This document shows positions 1 to 7,257 of a stretch of DNA of 33,579 bases, piece after piece (the first letter of the stretch is position 1; every line of letters starts with the position of its first letter). Origin of the DNA: Sphingobacteriales bacterium (GTDB lineage: Bacteria > Bacteroidota > Bacteroidia > Sphingobacteriales > Sphingobacteriaceae); contig JAAFJW010000020.1 in assembly GCA_013298995.1 (NCBI GenBank), positions 1 through 33,579 on the forward strand, read 5' to 3'. The translations under genes and the position numbers were made by a program. The notes beneath the pieces are model-generated. The model was not told the DNA's origin. It worked only from the letters and a program-made list of their open reading frames with translations, and did not search any database.

Positions 1-375
1 ACCTTTAATAACCCAGCGGCCCAGCCCAATATTTTACAAATCAAACCCGCCCCTATAATAATTATCGAAGGCTTATTTATATACCATTACCCCAATATAA
101 GCCCACTTATTAATTACCGCATATTTATTGATGCACCCGAAAGTATAGCACTCGAGCGCAGGTTAAAACGCGATTTAACCGAACGAGGCTACTCGGCCGA
201 TGATGTAATGTACAAATGGAATAACCATGTAATGCCCTCGTTTAATAAATATTTACAACCACACCGCCAAAGCTGCCATCAAATCATACAAAACTCAAGC
301 AACCAAATAGAGCATATCGTGGCTCACACCCAAAAAATAGCAGCAGATTTAAAAGAAAAATTAAAAATAACCTAA
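1..375 (+). CDS. udk: Uridine kinase, C-terminal part (5' end outside window)
   Basis: The reading frame is open from the first base and ends at TAA, giving 124 residues. It contains PIIIIEGLFIY, then a segment reading RIFIDAPESIALERRLKRD and LTERGYS. This is the pattern of the C-terminal half of uridine kinases: a central strand ending in EG, a strand with an FxDxP turn, then the arginine-rich lid helix RRxxRDxxERG. The enzyme phosphorylates uridine and cytidine in pyrimidine salvage. The P-loop lies outside the window. The gene converges on the minus-strand gene that ends at 415. The 39 bases between them are GC-rich and made of short GCCCGTC / AGCCCGA repeats. The family is fairly secure; a related P-loop nucleoside kinase is the alternative. 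Confidence 0.8.
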   Translation, partial: TFNNPAAQPNILQIKPAPIIIIEGLFIYHYPNISPLINYRIFIDAPESIALERRLKRDLTERGYSADDVMYKWNNHVMPSFNKYLQPHRQSCHQIIQNSSNQIEHIVAHTQKIAADLKEKLKIT

Positions 376-414
376 GCCCGTCGCCCGTCGCCCTAAGCCC
401 GAAGCCCGCTTCCC

Positions 415-1128
415 CTAATAACTCGTCTTCGCCAGTGGCGGATAAATTCTAGCCTCGGCAGGCATTTGTATATATTCGTTGTACGAATTTATGATATAAT
501 CACGTAGTTGTGCATCGTCCATCTTTGATATTTCGGAGTAAGTAGGCCTAAAAAACGACATATAATCTTCCAAAACTTGGCCACGTATTTTAGTTAAATC
601 ACTTACCAGGGCTCGGTTAAATCGCCTATCAATCGTTTTTTCATTCAACTCTACATCAATAAATTTCCTAAAAGCCCTTTTTTGTTGCGATTGCTTGCTA
701 AACAAATTAGTTAAACTCAACCCACCATCTTTGCTTAATACACTTGTACTTGCAGCCGAGTAAGCCCCCGCATATTCACTTTTAATATCCTCCTTTTTTT
801 TGCTAACATTTGCCTTCACAACCACCTCATCCAATACAATTAAGCGAGGCTTTAGCACCACCACCACAGCCGATAAATCCTCCACAATCAAGGTATCACT
901 TTGGTAACCTGGACATGTAAAAACCACCAAATCACCCATTTCGGCCTTTACCTTAAAATCGCCCCGTTGTCCAGTATGGTCAACCGCTTTTTGCGTAAGG
1001 TTATTTACAAACACCAATTTCATCTTGCTACGTGTATCCGCATCGTAAGCCGTACCCTTTAGTTGGGTTTGCGCCTGCAAAGCCACACACCATGCCAAAG
1101 CCAAAAGTAAAAAAAGAGTATTTTTCAT
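415..1128 (-). CDS. Secreted protein with carboxypeptidase-regulatory-like domain
   Basis: The 237-residue protein starts with a signal peptide (MKNTLFLLLALAWCVALQAQ), so it is probably exported. Residues of about 22-95 resemble the CarboxypepD_reg-like beta-sandwich common in Bacteroidota (LKGTAYDADT, a middle of alternating strands, then LIVLDEVVVKA). That segment is also seen at the N-terminus of TonB-dependent receptors, but no receptor barrel follows. The C-terminal 120 residues are charged, probably helical, and unrecognised. An in-frame GTG at 1134 would add two residues; the ATG at 1128 is preferred because MKN starts the signal peptide normally. Its role is unknown; a cell-envelope role is an inference from the signal peptide. 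Confidence 0.7.
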   Translation of the reverse strand: MKNTLFLLLALAWCVALQAQTQLKGTAYDADTRSKMKLVFVNNLTQKAVDHTGQRGDFKVKAEMGDLVVFTCPGYQSDTLIVEDLSAVVVVLKPRLIVLDEVVVKANVSKKKEDIKSEYAGAYSAASTSVLSKDGGLSLTNLFSKQSQQKRAFRKFIDVELNEKTIDRRFNRALVSDLTKIRGQVLEDYMSFFRPTYSEISKMDDAQLRDYIINSYNEYIQMPAEARIYPPLAKTSY

Positions 1129-1211
1129 CCCCACAAAAATCTAATATTCATCCTTAATATGCAATTAATTAACCATATTTAACGCCTTCAAAATTATAAG
1201 ATAAATTTTAC

Positions 1212-1559
1212 CTACCCAAACATATTTTGGTACACATCAGGCAAAAATCCCACAAGTAAACCCTTGCTAGTCTCAATAATTGGACGCTTTATACTGCTTG
1301 TAGCCTTCAGCATATAAGCCATGGCACTATCTTGGTTACATATCCCATGTTTTTCGGCCTCACTTAGCCTTTTATAAGTCAAGCCATTTCTATTCAACAC
1401 CTGCTCCCAACCCACTTGCTCGCACCAGTAGCTTAATTTTTCGGAACTAATACCCAGTTTCTTATAATCATGAAACGTAAAATCAATATTGTTTGCAACC
1501 AACCACGCTTTTGCTTTCTTAACCGTATCGCAATTAGATATACCGTAAACCACTACCAT
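1212..1559 (-). CDS. ArsC/Spx/YffB-family thioredoxin-fold protein
   Basis: The 115-residue protein opens MVVVYGISNCDTVKKAKAWL. Cys10 sits at the end of the first strand and loop, as in ArsC-like reductases, and an IKRPI segment (Arg92) matches the conserved IKRP of the family. CDTVKKA is characteristic of the YffB subgroup rather than of true arsenate reductases or Spx, which usually carries CxxC. The substrate is unknown; a glutathione- or thiol-linked reductase role is suggested for the subgroup. An upstream in-frame ATG at 1643 would add 28 residues, but a good promoter lies inside that extension and the added residues are not family-like, so the ATG at 1559 is chosen. Confidence 0.8.
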   Translation of the reverse strand: MVVVYGISNCDTVKKAKAWLVANNIDFTFHDYKKLGISSEKLSYWCEQVGWEQVLNRNGLTYKRLSEAEKHGICNQDSAMAYMLKATSSIKRPIIETSKGLLVGFLPDVYQNMFG

Positions 1560-1585
1560 AAATATTTTTTTACGTAAATATACAA

Positions 1586-1616
1586 CCAATATAAATCTTA
1601 AATCATTTTTAACAAA
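1586..1616 (-). promoter_or_regulatory. Bacteroidota-type promoter for the ArsC-like gene
   Basis: On the minus strand TTTG (1616-1613), a 19-nt spacer and TATATTGG (1593-1586) fit the Bacteroidota consensus TTTG-N19-TAnnTTTG with one mismatch in the -7 box. The expected start of transcription is about 20 nt before the ATG at 1559. This supports the short start and rules against the longer ORF. Confidence 0.55.
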
Positions 1617-1643
1617 ATAATTACCCAAAGTTTCTGTTTTCAA

Positions 1644-2166
1644 TAAACACTAAAGCCAATTAGTGTACCCCCAATACCGTTTTTATACACCCACCCGCTG
1701 GTTATAAAACCGATAATGCGTTGCGTAAACCCTATACAATAGCTGCACACACCATTATAAAAATATGTTGAAAAACCTAGGCCAGCATTTCATAACCAAG
1801 GCTAGCCCCGCCATCCGCTCATACGCCCACGGGCCTTAGGCGCAAGGCTGGTATCCGCTACTGTCGGGTTTATTAACTCAAGCCTGTGCTTTTTAATGCA
1901 GGTTTATTTTGCACCGTATTCACTGTTACCTTCCCAAGTTAGAGGCACACCCACCATTAACATATCACCCAAAAATCACATAATTTTTTATTATCCCATC
2001 TTTTCCCGTGGTTGGAGGCACACCCACCACTAACATATCACCCAAAAATCACATAATTTTTTATTATCCCATCACCCATTTTATTGGTTTTAAATTACCA
2101 TAATGCACTATTTAAACCACAAAATAATTACATAAAAAATAAACCGAATTATTTTTCAAAATAAAT
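1644..2166. other. Intergenic region without a supported gene
   Basis: No credible ORF is seen in these ~520 bases. The stretch at about 1800-1865 is markedly richer in G and C than its surroundings. It has two direct ATCCGCT words (CCATCCGCTCAT and GGTATCCGCTACT) around a small GCCCACGGGC-type hairpin, which looks like the edge or remnant of a dispersed element, family unknown. The stretch at 1938-2073 is a tandem duplication listed separately. The tRNA operon promoter follows at 2167. Confidence 0.5.
1938..2073. repeat. 63-bp tandem direct repeat, two copies, period 73
   Basis: Copy 1 is 1938-2000 and copy 2 is 2011-2073. They differ at two positions (GTTAGAGG versus GTTGGAGG, and CCACCATT versus CCACCACT) and are separated by 10 bases. 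The shared core runs from GAGGCACACCCACCA through CATATCACCC to TTATTATCCCATC. There is no ORF across it. It lies just upstream of the promoter of the tRNA/tuf operon. Confidence 0.9.
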
Positions 2167-2196
2167 TTTGTTCAAATCTTAATTTTTGTAGTTTTG
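2167..2196 (+). promoter_or_regulatory. Promoter of the tRNA-tuf-(secE...rpoC) operon
   Basis: TTTG at 2167-2170, an 18-nt spacer and TAGTTTTG at 2189-2196 match the Bacteroidota housekeeping promoter (TTTG-N18/19-TAnnTTTG) in all eight constrained positions. Transcription would start near 2203, about 50 nt before the first tRNA. It is the strongest promoter-like match I found in the window, as expected for a stable-RNA operon. Confidence 0.75.
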
Positions 2197-2255
2197 CAGT
2201 CCCCTAAGCAAAGGCTTGCAAAGGGTACATGAGTTCTTTAAAATTATAGTATAAT

Positions 2256-2328
<73 letters not shown>

Positions 2329-2348
2329 CTTATAAATGAAAGAAGTAT

Positions 2349-2432
2349 GGGGGGGTTCCAGAGCGGTCAAATGGGACGGACTGTAAATCCGTTACTTCGG
2401 TTTCGAAGGTTCGAATCCTTCCCCCCCCACCA
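2349..2432 (+). tRNA. tRNA-Tyr (anticodon GTA), CCA encoded
   Basis: Seven G's (2349-2355) pair with seven C's (2422-2428), with discriminator A followed by a genomically encoded CCA. The anticodon stem ACGGA/TCCGT encloses CTGTAAA, so the anticodon is GTA. A long class II variable arm precedes the T-arm GAAGGTTCGAATCCTTC. It is the only tRNA in this window with an encoded CCA. Confidence 0.97.
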
Positions 2433-2449
2433 AAAACTTTATAACCTAA

Positions 2450-2522
2450 GCGAAAGTAGCTCAGTTGGTAGAGCGATAGCCTTCCAAGCTATAGGTCGCG
2501 AGTTCGAACCTCGTCTTTCGCT
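2450..2522 (+). tRNA. tRNA-Gly (anticodon TCC)
   Basis: The acceptor stem GCGAAAG pairs with CTTTCGC, with discriminator T. The anticodon stem ATAGC/GCTAT encloses CTTCCAA, giving anticodon TCC (codon GGA). The T-arm is GCGAGTTCGAACCTCGT. CCA is not encoded. Confidence 0.97.
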
Positions 2523-2608
2523 CATTATAATTTAAGCAGTCGGCTTGTTTCGTTTGTTTTTTTTATTTTGAGAAGAATTACAAAAAGGAAAGCAGCTAAA
2601 TAATAAAA

Positions 2609-2680
<72 letters not shown>

Positions 2681-2743
2681 CTTTTAATGAGATTGAATAA
2701 AAATTAAACAAAATAAAAATTAATCAATTAATAAGTATAAATC

Positions 2744-3931
2744 ATGGCAAAAGAAAAATTTGACCGTAGTAAGCCACACTTAAACATCGGAACAATCGGT
2801 CACGTTGACCACGGTAAAACTACATTAACAGCAGCTATTACAAAAGTATTATCAGACGCTGGTTACTCAGAAGCTCGTTCATTCGATTCAATCGATTCAG
2901 CTCCCGAAGAAAAAGAAAGAGGTATCACCATTAACACAGCACACGTAGAGTACTCTACCGCTAACCGTCATTACGCACACGTTGACTGTCCAGGTCACGC
3001 CGATTACGTAAAAAACATGGTTACAGGTGCTGCACAAATGGATGGTGCTATCATTGTAGTTGCATCTACAGATGGTCCTATGCCGCAAACCCGCGAGCAC
3101 ATCCTATTAGCTCGTCAAGTTGGTGTACCTTCACTAGTTGTTTTTATGAACAAAGTAGATATGGTAGATGATCCAGAATTGTTAGAACTAGTTGAAATGG
3201 AAATTCGCGAATTATTATCATTCTACGATTTCCCAGGTGATGATATTCCAGTTATCCAAGGCTCAGCTTTAGGTGGCCTTAACGGCGATGCTAAATGGGT
3301 TGGTAAAATCCTTGAACTAATGGAAGCAGTTGATAGCTACATTCCTATTCCTCCACGTTTAACTGATCTTCCTTTCCTAATGCCAGTTGAAGATGTATTC
3401 TCTATCACAGGCCGTGGTACAGTAGCTACAGGCCGTATCGAAAGAGGTATCATTAACTCAAGTGAGCAAGTTGATATCTTAGGTATGGGAGCCGAAAACT
3501 TAAAATCTGTTGTTACAGGTGTTGAGATGTTCCGTAAAATACTAGATAGAGGCGAAGCTGGAGATAACGTAGGCTTATTATTACGTGGTATCGAAAAAAC
3601 AGATATCAAACGTGGTATGGTAATTTGTAAACCAGGTTCGGTAACACCGCATACCGATTTCAAAGCCGAAGTTTACGTATTGTCAAAAGCAGAGGGTGGT
3701 CGTCATACACCATTTTTCAACAAATACCGTCCACAGTTTTACTTCCGTACTACAGATGTAACTGGCGAAATTACCTTACAAGAAGGTGTTGAAATGGTTA
3801 TGCCAGGCGATAATGTTACCATCAATGTTAAATTGATAAACGCTATTGCAATGGAAAAAGGCTTACGTTTTGCCATCCGCGAAGGCGGTAGAACAGTAGG
3901 TGCTGGCCAAGTAACTGAAATAGTAAAATAA
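2744..3931 (+). CDS. tuf: Translation elongation factor EF-Tu
   Basis: This 395-residue GTPase delivers aminoacyl-tRNA to the ribosomal A site. Motifs seen are G1 GHVDHGKT near residue 19, the switch I segment [13 protein letters not shown]3 DCPGHADY near 81, G4 NKVD near 136 and the G5-type GSAL. Domains 2 and 3 follow ([13 protein letters not shown], and a C-terminus ending [12 protein letters not shown]). Length is full for the family. The gene has strong codon bias compared with its neighbours, as expected for a very abundant protein. It lies behind four tRNAs in the same order as E. coli thrU-tyrU-glyT-thrT-tufB, so one transcript with processing is likely. Confidence 0.98.
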   Translation: MAKEKFDRSKPHLNIGTIGHVDHGKTTLTAAITKVLSDAGYSEARSFDSIDSAPEEKERGITINTAHVEYSTANRHYAHVDCPGHADYVKNMVTGAAQMDGAIIVVASTDGPMPQTREHILLARQVGVPSLVVFMNKVDMVDDPELLELVEMEIRELLSFYDFPGDDIPVIQGSALGGLNGDAKWVGKILELMEAVDSYIPIPPRLTDLPFLMPVEDVFSITGRGTVATGRIERGIINSSEQVDILGMGAENLKSVVTGVEMFRKILDRGEAGDNVGLLLRGIEKTDIKRGMVICKPGSVTPHTDFKAEVYVLSKAEGGRHTPFFNKYRPQFYFRTTDVTGEITLQEGVEMVMPGDNVTINVKLINAIAMEKGLRFAIREGGRTVGAGQVTEIVK

Positions 3932-3952
3932 GTACAAAACACTTATATTTTA

Positions 3953-3989
3953 AACATAAGTCTGCCTTATAAAGCGGACTTATGTTTTC
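3953..3989 (+). terminator. Hairpin terminator after tuf
   Basis: Stem AACATAAGTC (3953-3962) pairs perfectly with GACTTATGTT (3977-3986) and is followed by a short T-run. It lies 20 bases after the tuf stop and before tRNA-Trp. It could terminate transcription partially, uncoupling tuf from secE-nusG. Confidence 0.65.
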
Positions 3990-4027
3990 TAATAAATAAG
4001 GGTATTGTTTTAAAAATAATTAAATAA

Positions 4028-4098
4028 ACGGGAATAGTTCAACGGTAGAATAGAGGTCTCCAAAACCTTTGATCAGGGTTCGAATCCTTGTTCCCGTG
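4028..4098 (+). tRNA. tRNA-Trp (anticodon CCA)
   Basis: The acceptor stem ACGGGAA pairs with TTCCCGT, with discriminator G. The anticodon loop CTCCAAA gives anticodon CCA (codon TGG). The T-arm is CAGGGTTCGAATCCTTG. It ends 17 bases before secE. No CCA is encoded. Confidence 0.97.
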
Positions 4099-4115
4099 CT
4101 AACTAAGATTTAAAA

Positions 4116-4310
4116 ATGGCAAATATTGCAGCATATATAAAAGAATCATACGTTGAGTTAACCGAGAAAATGACTTGGCCAACTTGGGGCGAATTGCAAA
4201 ATAGTGCAGTAATCACATTGGTTGCATCTCTTATTATTGCCTTAATAGTTTTCTTGATGGATGAGTCGGCGGGTAATCTTTTTAAATACATTTACAAAAC
4301 CTTTGCATAA
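4116..4310 (+). CDS. secE: Preprotein translocase subunit SecE
   Basis: The protein is short (64 residues). It has an amphipathic N-terminal helix carrying the conserved EKMTWPTWGEL segment (family pattern E..KV.WPt..El), then one membrane span at about residues 32-50. This is the minimal single-span form of the SecYEG clamp subunit. It lies between tRNA-Trp and nusG, the usual bacterial order, and 10 bases separate it from nusG, so the two are cotranscribed. Confidence 0.95.
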   Translation: MANIAAYIKESYVELTEKMTWPTWGELQNSAVITLVASLIIALIVFLMDESAGNLFKYIYKTFA

Positions 4311-4320
4311 AATATAGATA

Positions 4321-4863
4321 ATGAGCGATCAATTGAAATGGTATGTAGTAAGGGCTGTTAGCGGCAAAGAGAGAAAAGTTAAAGAATATATTGATGCAGA
4401 AATAAGCCGTTTAGAATTAACACATTTGGTACCACAGGTATTAATACCCATGGAAAAATACTACCAAATGAAAGACGGAAAAAAAATTGCCAAAGAAAGA
4501 AATTTTTATCCAGGATATGTACTGATAGAAATTGCACTTAACGCCGAGTTAGAGCAAATTATCAAAAGCATTAACAGCGTGATAGGCTTTTTGGGCGATA
4601 AAGCAGGTAACGCTGTACCGTTAAGGCTAGCCGAAGTAAACCGTATTTTAGGTAAGGTTGACGAAATGGCACAACAAGGCGAAATGATAAATGTGCCTTA
4701 TTACGTTGGCGAAAATATTAAAGTGATGGACGGCCCTTTCAACGGTTTTACAGGTATTATCGAAGAAATTAACGAAGATAAAAAGAAACTCAAGGTAATG
4801 GTAAAAATATTTGGCCGCCGTACGCCACTCGAGTTAAATTACATGCAAGTAGAAAAAGAATAA
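4321..4863 (+). CDS. nusG: Transcription elongation/antitermination factor NusG
   Basis: The 180-residue protein has an N-terminal NGN domain (KWYVVRAVSGKERKVKEYI, and NFYPGYVLIE near residue 62) and a C-terminal KOW domain starting around residue 126 (YYVGENIKVMDGPFNGFTG). It binds the RNA polymerase clamp and couples it to Rho or the ribosome. Length and domain order are standard. It lies directly upstream of the rplK-rpoC block, which encodes its targets. Confidence 0.97.
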   Translation: MSDQLKWYVVRAVSGKERKVKEYIDAEISRLELTHLVPQVLIPMEKYYQMKDGKKIAKERNFYPGYVLIEIALNAELEQIIKSINSVIGFLGDKAGNAVPLRLAEVNRILGKVDEMAQQGEMINVPYYVGENIKVMDGPFNGFTGIIEEINEDKKKLKVMVKIFGRRTPLELNYMQVEKE

Positions 4864-4865
4864 TT

Positions 4866-4909
4866 GGTGTTTTTTGGGTTAAGATTTTTTTTATCCCACC
4901 CAAAGCACC
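4866..4909 (+). promoter_or_regulatory. Leader hairpin before rplK
   Basis: GGTG (4866-4869) pairs with CACC (4906-4909), and TTTGGGT (4873-4879) pairs with ACCCAAA (4898-4904), forming an imperfect hairpin in the 109-base nusG-rplK gap. There is no long T-run after it, so it is not a clear terminator. Autoregulation of rplK-rplA by ribosomal protein L1 on a leader is known in other bacteria. Whether this hairpin is an L1 site cannot be decided by eye. Confidence 0.3.
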
Positions 4910-4972
4910 CTATAAAAACCTTAAATGTTACAAATGCTTCCACATTATTAACGTTTAGTAAATAAATAAAAA

Positions 4973-5416
4973 ATGGCAAAACAAGTCAGTGCGTTAATCA
5001 AATTACAAATAAAAGGCGGTGCAGCAAACCCATCACCACCCGTAGGCCCAGCATTGGGAGCTAAAGGTGTTAATATCATGGAGTTTTGCAAGCAATTTAA
5101 CGCCCGTACCCAGGATAAAGCTGGCAAAGTTTTACCTGTTGTAATTACTGTATATGCCGACAAGTCGTTCGAGTTTATCATTAAAAACCCACCCGTAGCT
5201 ATCCAATTACTGGAAGTTACAGGTTTAAAAAGTGGGTCGGCCGAATCAAACCGTAAAAAAGTTGCCAAAATTTCTTGGGAACAAGTAGAGGTAATAGCCA
5301 AAGATAAAATGCCCGATTTGAATGCTTTTACAGAAGAATCAGCAATGAAAATGGTTGCTGGCACAGCCCGTAGTATGGGTATAACCGTTACAGGAAACGC
5401 TCCCTGGAACAATTAA
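4973..5416 (+). CDS. rplK: Large ribosomal subunit protein uL11
   Basis: At 147 residues it has the usual L11 length. The N-terminal part has [19 protein letters not shown], the proline-rich thiostrepton-loop-contacting segment, and [12 protein letters not shown]. The C-terminal rRNA-binding domain ends in [13 protein letters not shown]11 forms the GTPase-associated centre with 23S rRNA and the L10/L12 stalk. It is first gene of rplKAJL and is separated from rplA by 20 bases. Confidence 0.98.
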   Translation: MAKQVSALIKLQIKGGAANPSPPVGPALGAKGVNIMEFCKQFNARTQDKAGKVLPVVITVYADKSFEFIIKNPPVAIQLLEVTGLKSGSAESNRKKVAKISWEQVEVIAKDKMPDLNAFTEESAMKMVAGTARSMGITVTGNAPWNN

Positions 5417-5436
5417 TTAACACAAATTTAAAGACA

Positions 5437-6135
5437 GTGGCAAGATTAACAAAAAATCAAAAAACGGCACTTTCTAAACTTAATGCAGGTAAAGCTTATT
5501 CTTTAAAAGATGCAGCTGCCTTGGTAAAGGATATCACAACCGTAAAATTCGATTCATCAGTAGATATTGATGTTCGTTTAGGCGTTGATCCGCGTAAAGC
5601 GAATCAAATGGTACGTGGTATTGCAGCTTTACCTCATGGTACTGGTAAAACAGTTCGCGTTTTGGCCTTAGTAACTCCCGATAAGGAAGAAGAAGCTAAA
5701 GCAGCTGGAGCTGATTTTGTAGGTTTAGATGAGTACATAGCCAAAATTGAAAGCGGCTGGACAGATATCGACATCATTATTACTACCCCAAGCTGTATGG
5801 CAAAGGTAGGAAAGCTAGGTCGTATTTTAGGGCCACGTAACTTAATGCCTAATCCTAAATCAGGAACTGTAACGCCTAATGTAGGCCAAGCAGTTACAGA
5901 TGTTAAGGCTGGTAAAATCGACTTTAAAGTTGATAAAACAGGAATTATTCATTGCTCAATAGGCAAAGTTTCGTTTACTGCCGATAAAATTTATGACAAT
6001 GCTTTGGAAGTTCTTCAAATCATTTCTAAATTAAAACCATCGGCTGCAAAAGGTACATATTTTAAGAGTATTCATATCTCTTCTACCATGTCGCCTGGTA
6101 TCGAAATTGAAACTAAATCAGTAGCGGGAATTTAA
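5437..6135 (+). CDS. rplA: Large ribosomal subunit protein uL1
   Basis: The protein has 232 residues with a GTG start ([15 protein letters not shown]). Family signatures are [20 protein letters not shown] near residue 38 and [18 protein letters not shown] near residue 127, the L1 signature. L1 forms the mobile stalk that releases E-site tRNA, and in many bacteria represses its own operon. It sits in the rplKAJL order; only 5 bases separate it from rplJ, so translational coupling is likely. Confidence 0.98.
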   Translation: MARLTKNQKTALSKLNAGKAYSLKDAAALVKDITTVKFDSSVDIDVRLGVDPRKANQMVRGIAALPHGTGKTVRVLALVTPDKEEEAKAAGADFVGLDEYIAKIESGWTDIDIIITTPSCMAKVGKLGRILGPRNLMPNPKSGTVTPNVGQAVTDVKAGKIDFKVDKTGIIHCSIGKVSFTADKIYDNALEVLQIISKLKPSAAKGTYFKSIHISSTMSPGIEIETKSVAGI

Positions 6136-6140
6136 AGATT

Positions 6141-6662
6141 ATGAGAAAAGAAGAAAAACACGAAGTTGTTTCTGCTTTGACTGACAAAATGAAATCATAC
6201 GGTAATTTTTATATTACCGATACCTCTAGTTTATCAGTTGCAAAAATCAATAGTATTCGCCGCAAATGTTTTGAAAACGAAATAGGAATACAAGTGGTAA
6301 AAAACACCCTTATCAAGAAAGCCTTAGAGCAACTTGATGGTGATACAAGCCCTTTGTTCGATATTTTAAAAGGTTCTTCGTCAATTATGTTCTCGGTATC
6401 AGGCAACGCTCCGGCTAAGCTGATTAAACAACTGAGAAAAACAGGCGATAAACCAGTTTTAAAAGCAGCGTACATTGATTCTACTGTATTTATTGGTGAC
6501 CAATTATTAGATACTCTTGTAAACTTAAAAACAAGAGAAGAATTAATAGGCGATATCATTGGTTTATTACAGTCTCCAGCAAAAAATGTTATTTCAGCAT
6601 TACAATCTGGCGGAAACAAATTGGCAGGAATTGTCAAAACTTTACAAGAAAGACAAGGTTAA
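6141..6662 (+). CDS. rplJ: Large ribosomal subunit protein uL10
   Basis: The 173-residue protein starts MRKEEKHEVVSALTDKM. The core has VVKNTLIKKALEQ, the conserved L10 rRNA-binding segment, and the C-terminal helix that carries L7/L12 dimers (NVISALQSGGNKLAGIVKTL). It anchors the ribosomal stalk. The gap before it is too short for a conventional L10 leader RNA, so any L10 autoregulatory site would lie inside rplA. Confidence 0.97.
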   Translation: MRKEEKHEVVSALTDKMKSYGNFYITDTSSLSVAKINSIRRKCFENEIGIQVVKNTLIKKALEQLDGDTSPLFDILKGSSSIMFSVSGNAPAKLIKQLRKTGDKPVLKAAYIDSTVFIGDQLLDTLVNLKTREELIGDIIGLLQSPAKNVISALQSGGNKLAGIVKTLQERQG

Positions 6663-6718
6663 CAAACACCTCAAGTTTGAAACAATTAAATTAGTAACAA
6701 ATTAAAAAATTAAATACA

Positions 6719-7096
6719 ATGGCGGATTTAAAAGCGTTTGCTGAGCAGTTAGTAAACTTATCAGTTAAAGAAGTAAACGAATTAGCTCAAATCTTAAAAG
6801 ATGAGTATGGTATAGAGCCTGCTGCTGCAGTTGCAGTTGCTGGTCCTGCTGCTGGTGGCGATGCCCCTGCTGCGGTTGAAGAAAAAACATCGTTTGATGT
6901 AATTTTGAAAGAAGCTGGTGGTTCTAAACTAGCCGTAGTTAAATTAGTAAAAGATTTAACTGGCTTAGGATTAAAAGAAGCTAAAGACCTAGTGGATGGT
7001 GCACCTAAAGAATTAAAAGCTGGTGTAACTAAAGACGAAGCAGAATCTTTGAAAAAACAATTAGAAGAAGCTGGAGCGGTTGTTGAGATTAAATAA
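6719..7096 (+). CDS. rplL: Large ribosomal subunit protein bL12 (L7/L12)
   Basis: The acidic protein has 125 residues. The N-terminal dimerisation domain is followed by an alanine/glycine/proline-rich hinge (about residues 35-55) and the factor-binding C-terminal domain with [34 protein letters not shown] and ending in [10 protein letters not shown]. It recruits translational GTPases such as the EF-Tu encoded upstream. Hairpins follow it before rpoB, which could explain a higher L12 yield. Confidence 0.98.
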   Translation: MADLKAFAEQLVNLSVKEVNELAQILKDEYGIEPAAAVAVAGPAAGGDAPAAVEEKTSFDVILKEAGGSKLAVVKLVKDLTGLGLKEAKDLVDGAPKELKAGVTKDEAESLKKQLEEAGAVVEIK

Positions 7097-7116
7097 TCCA
7101 ATAGTTTCAATATTTT

Positions 7117-7164
7117 AACCATAGGTACCTAATCCCAAAAAATGGATTAGGTGCCATGGTTTTT
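7117..7164 (+). terminator. Attenuator-like hairpin after rplL
   Basis: ACCTAATCC pairs with GGATTAGGT (9 bp) and an outer AACCAT pairs with ATGGTT around a small internal loop, followed by TTTT. It starts 20 bases after the rplL stop. A leaky terminator between rplL and rpoB is known in E. coli and serves to make more L12 than RNA polymerase. The same purpose here is an inference. Confidence 0.55.
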
Positions 7165-7197
7165 GCTATATAGCATTATTTCAAAAAAACAATTACC

Positions 7198-7219
7198 CCT
7201 AAACAGTAGTTTAGGTTTT
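7198..7219 (+). terminator. Second small hairpin before rpoB
   Basis: CCTAAAC (7198-7204), loop AGTA and GTTTAGG (7209-7215) make a perfect 7-bp stem followed by TTTT. A perfect palindrome GCTATATAGC precedes it at 7165-7174. Together with the hairpin at 7117 this makes two terminator-like structures in tandem in the rplL-rpoB gap. Confidence 0.4.
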
Positions 7220-7257
7220 ATCGAATTTTCGGTTTAGTTTATTAAAATTTTAGACCC

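Noticed and set aside
376-414. GC-rich GCCCGTC/AGCCCGA repeats between udk and the next gene
   Set aside because: It is too short and irregular to call an element. It is probably replication slippage in a spacer between convergent genes.
1560-1643. 28-residue N-terminal extension of the ArsC-like protein
   Set aside because: A TTTG-N19-TATATTGG promoter lies within it, and the family start MxxVYGISNCDT is at 1559.
2347-2535. 62-codon ORF on the plus strand
   Set aside because: It translates across tRNA-Tyr and tRNA-Gly, so it is not a gene.
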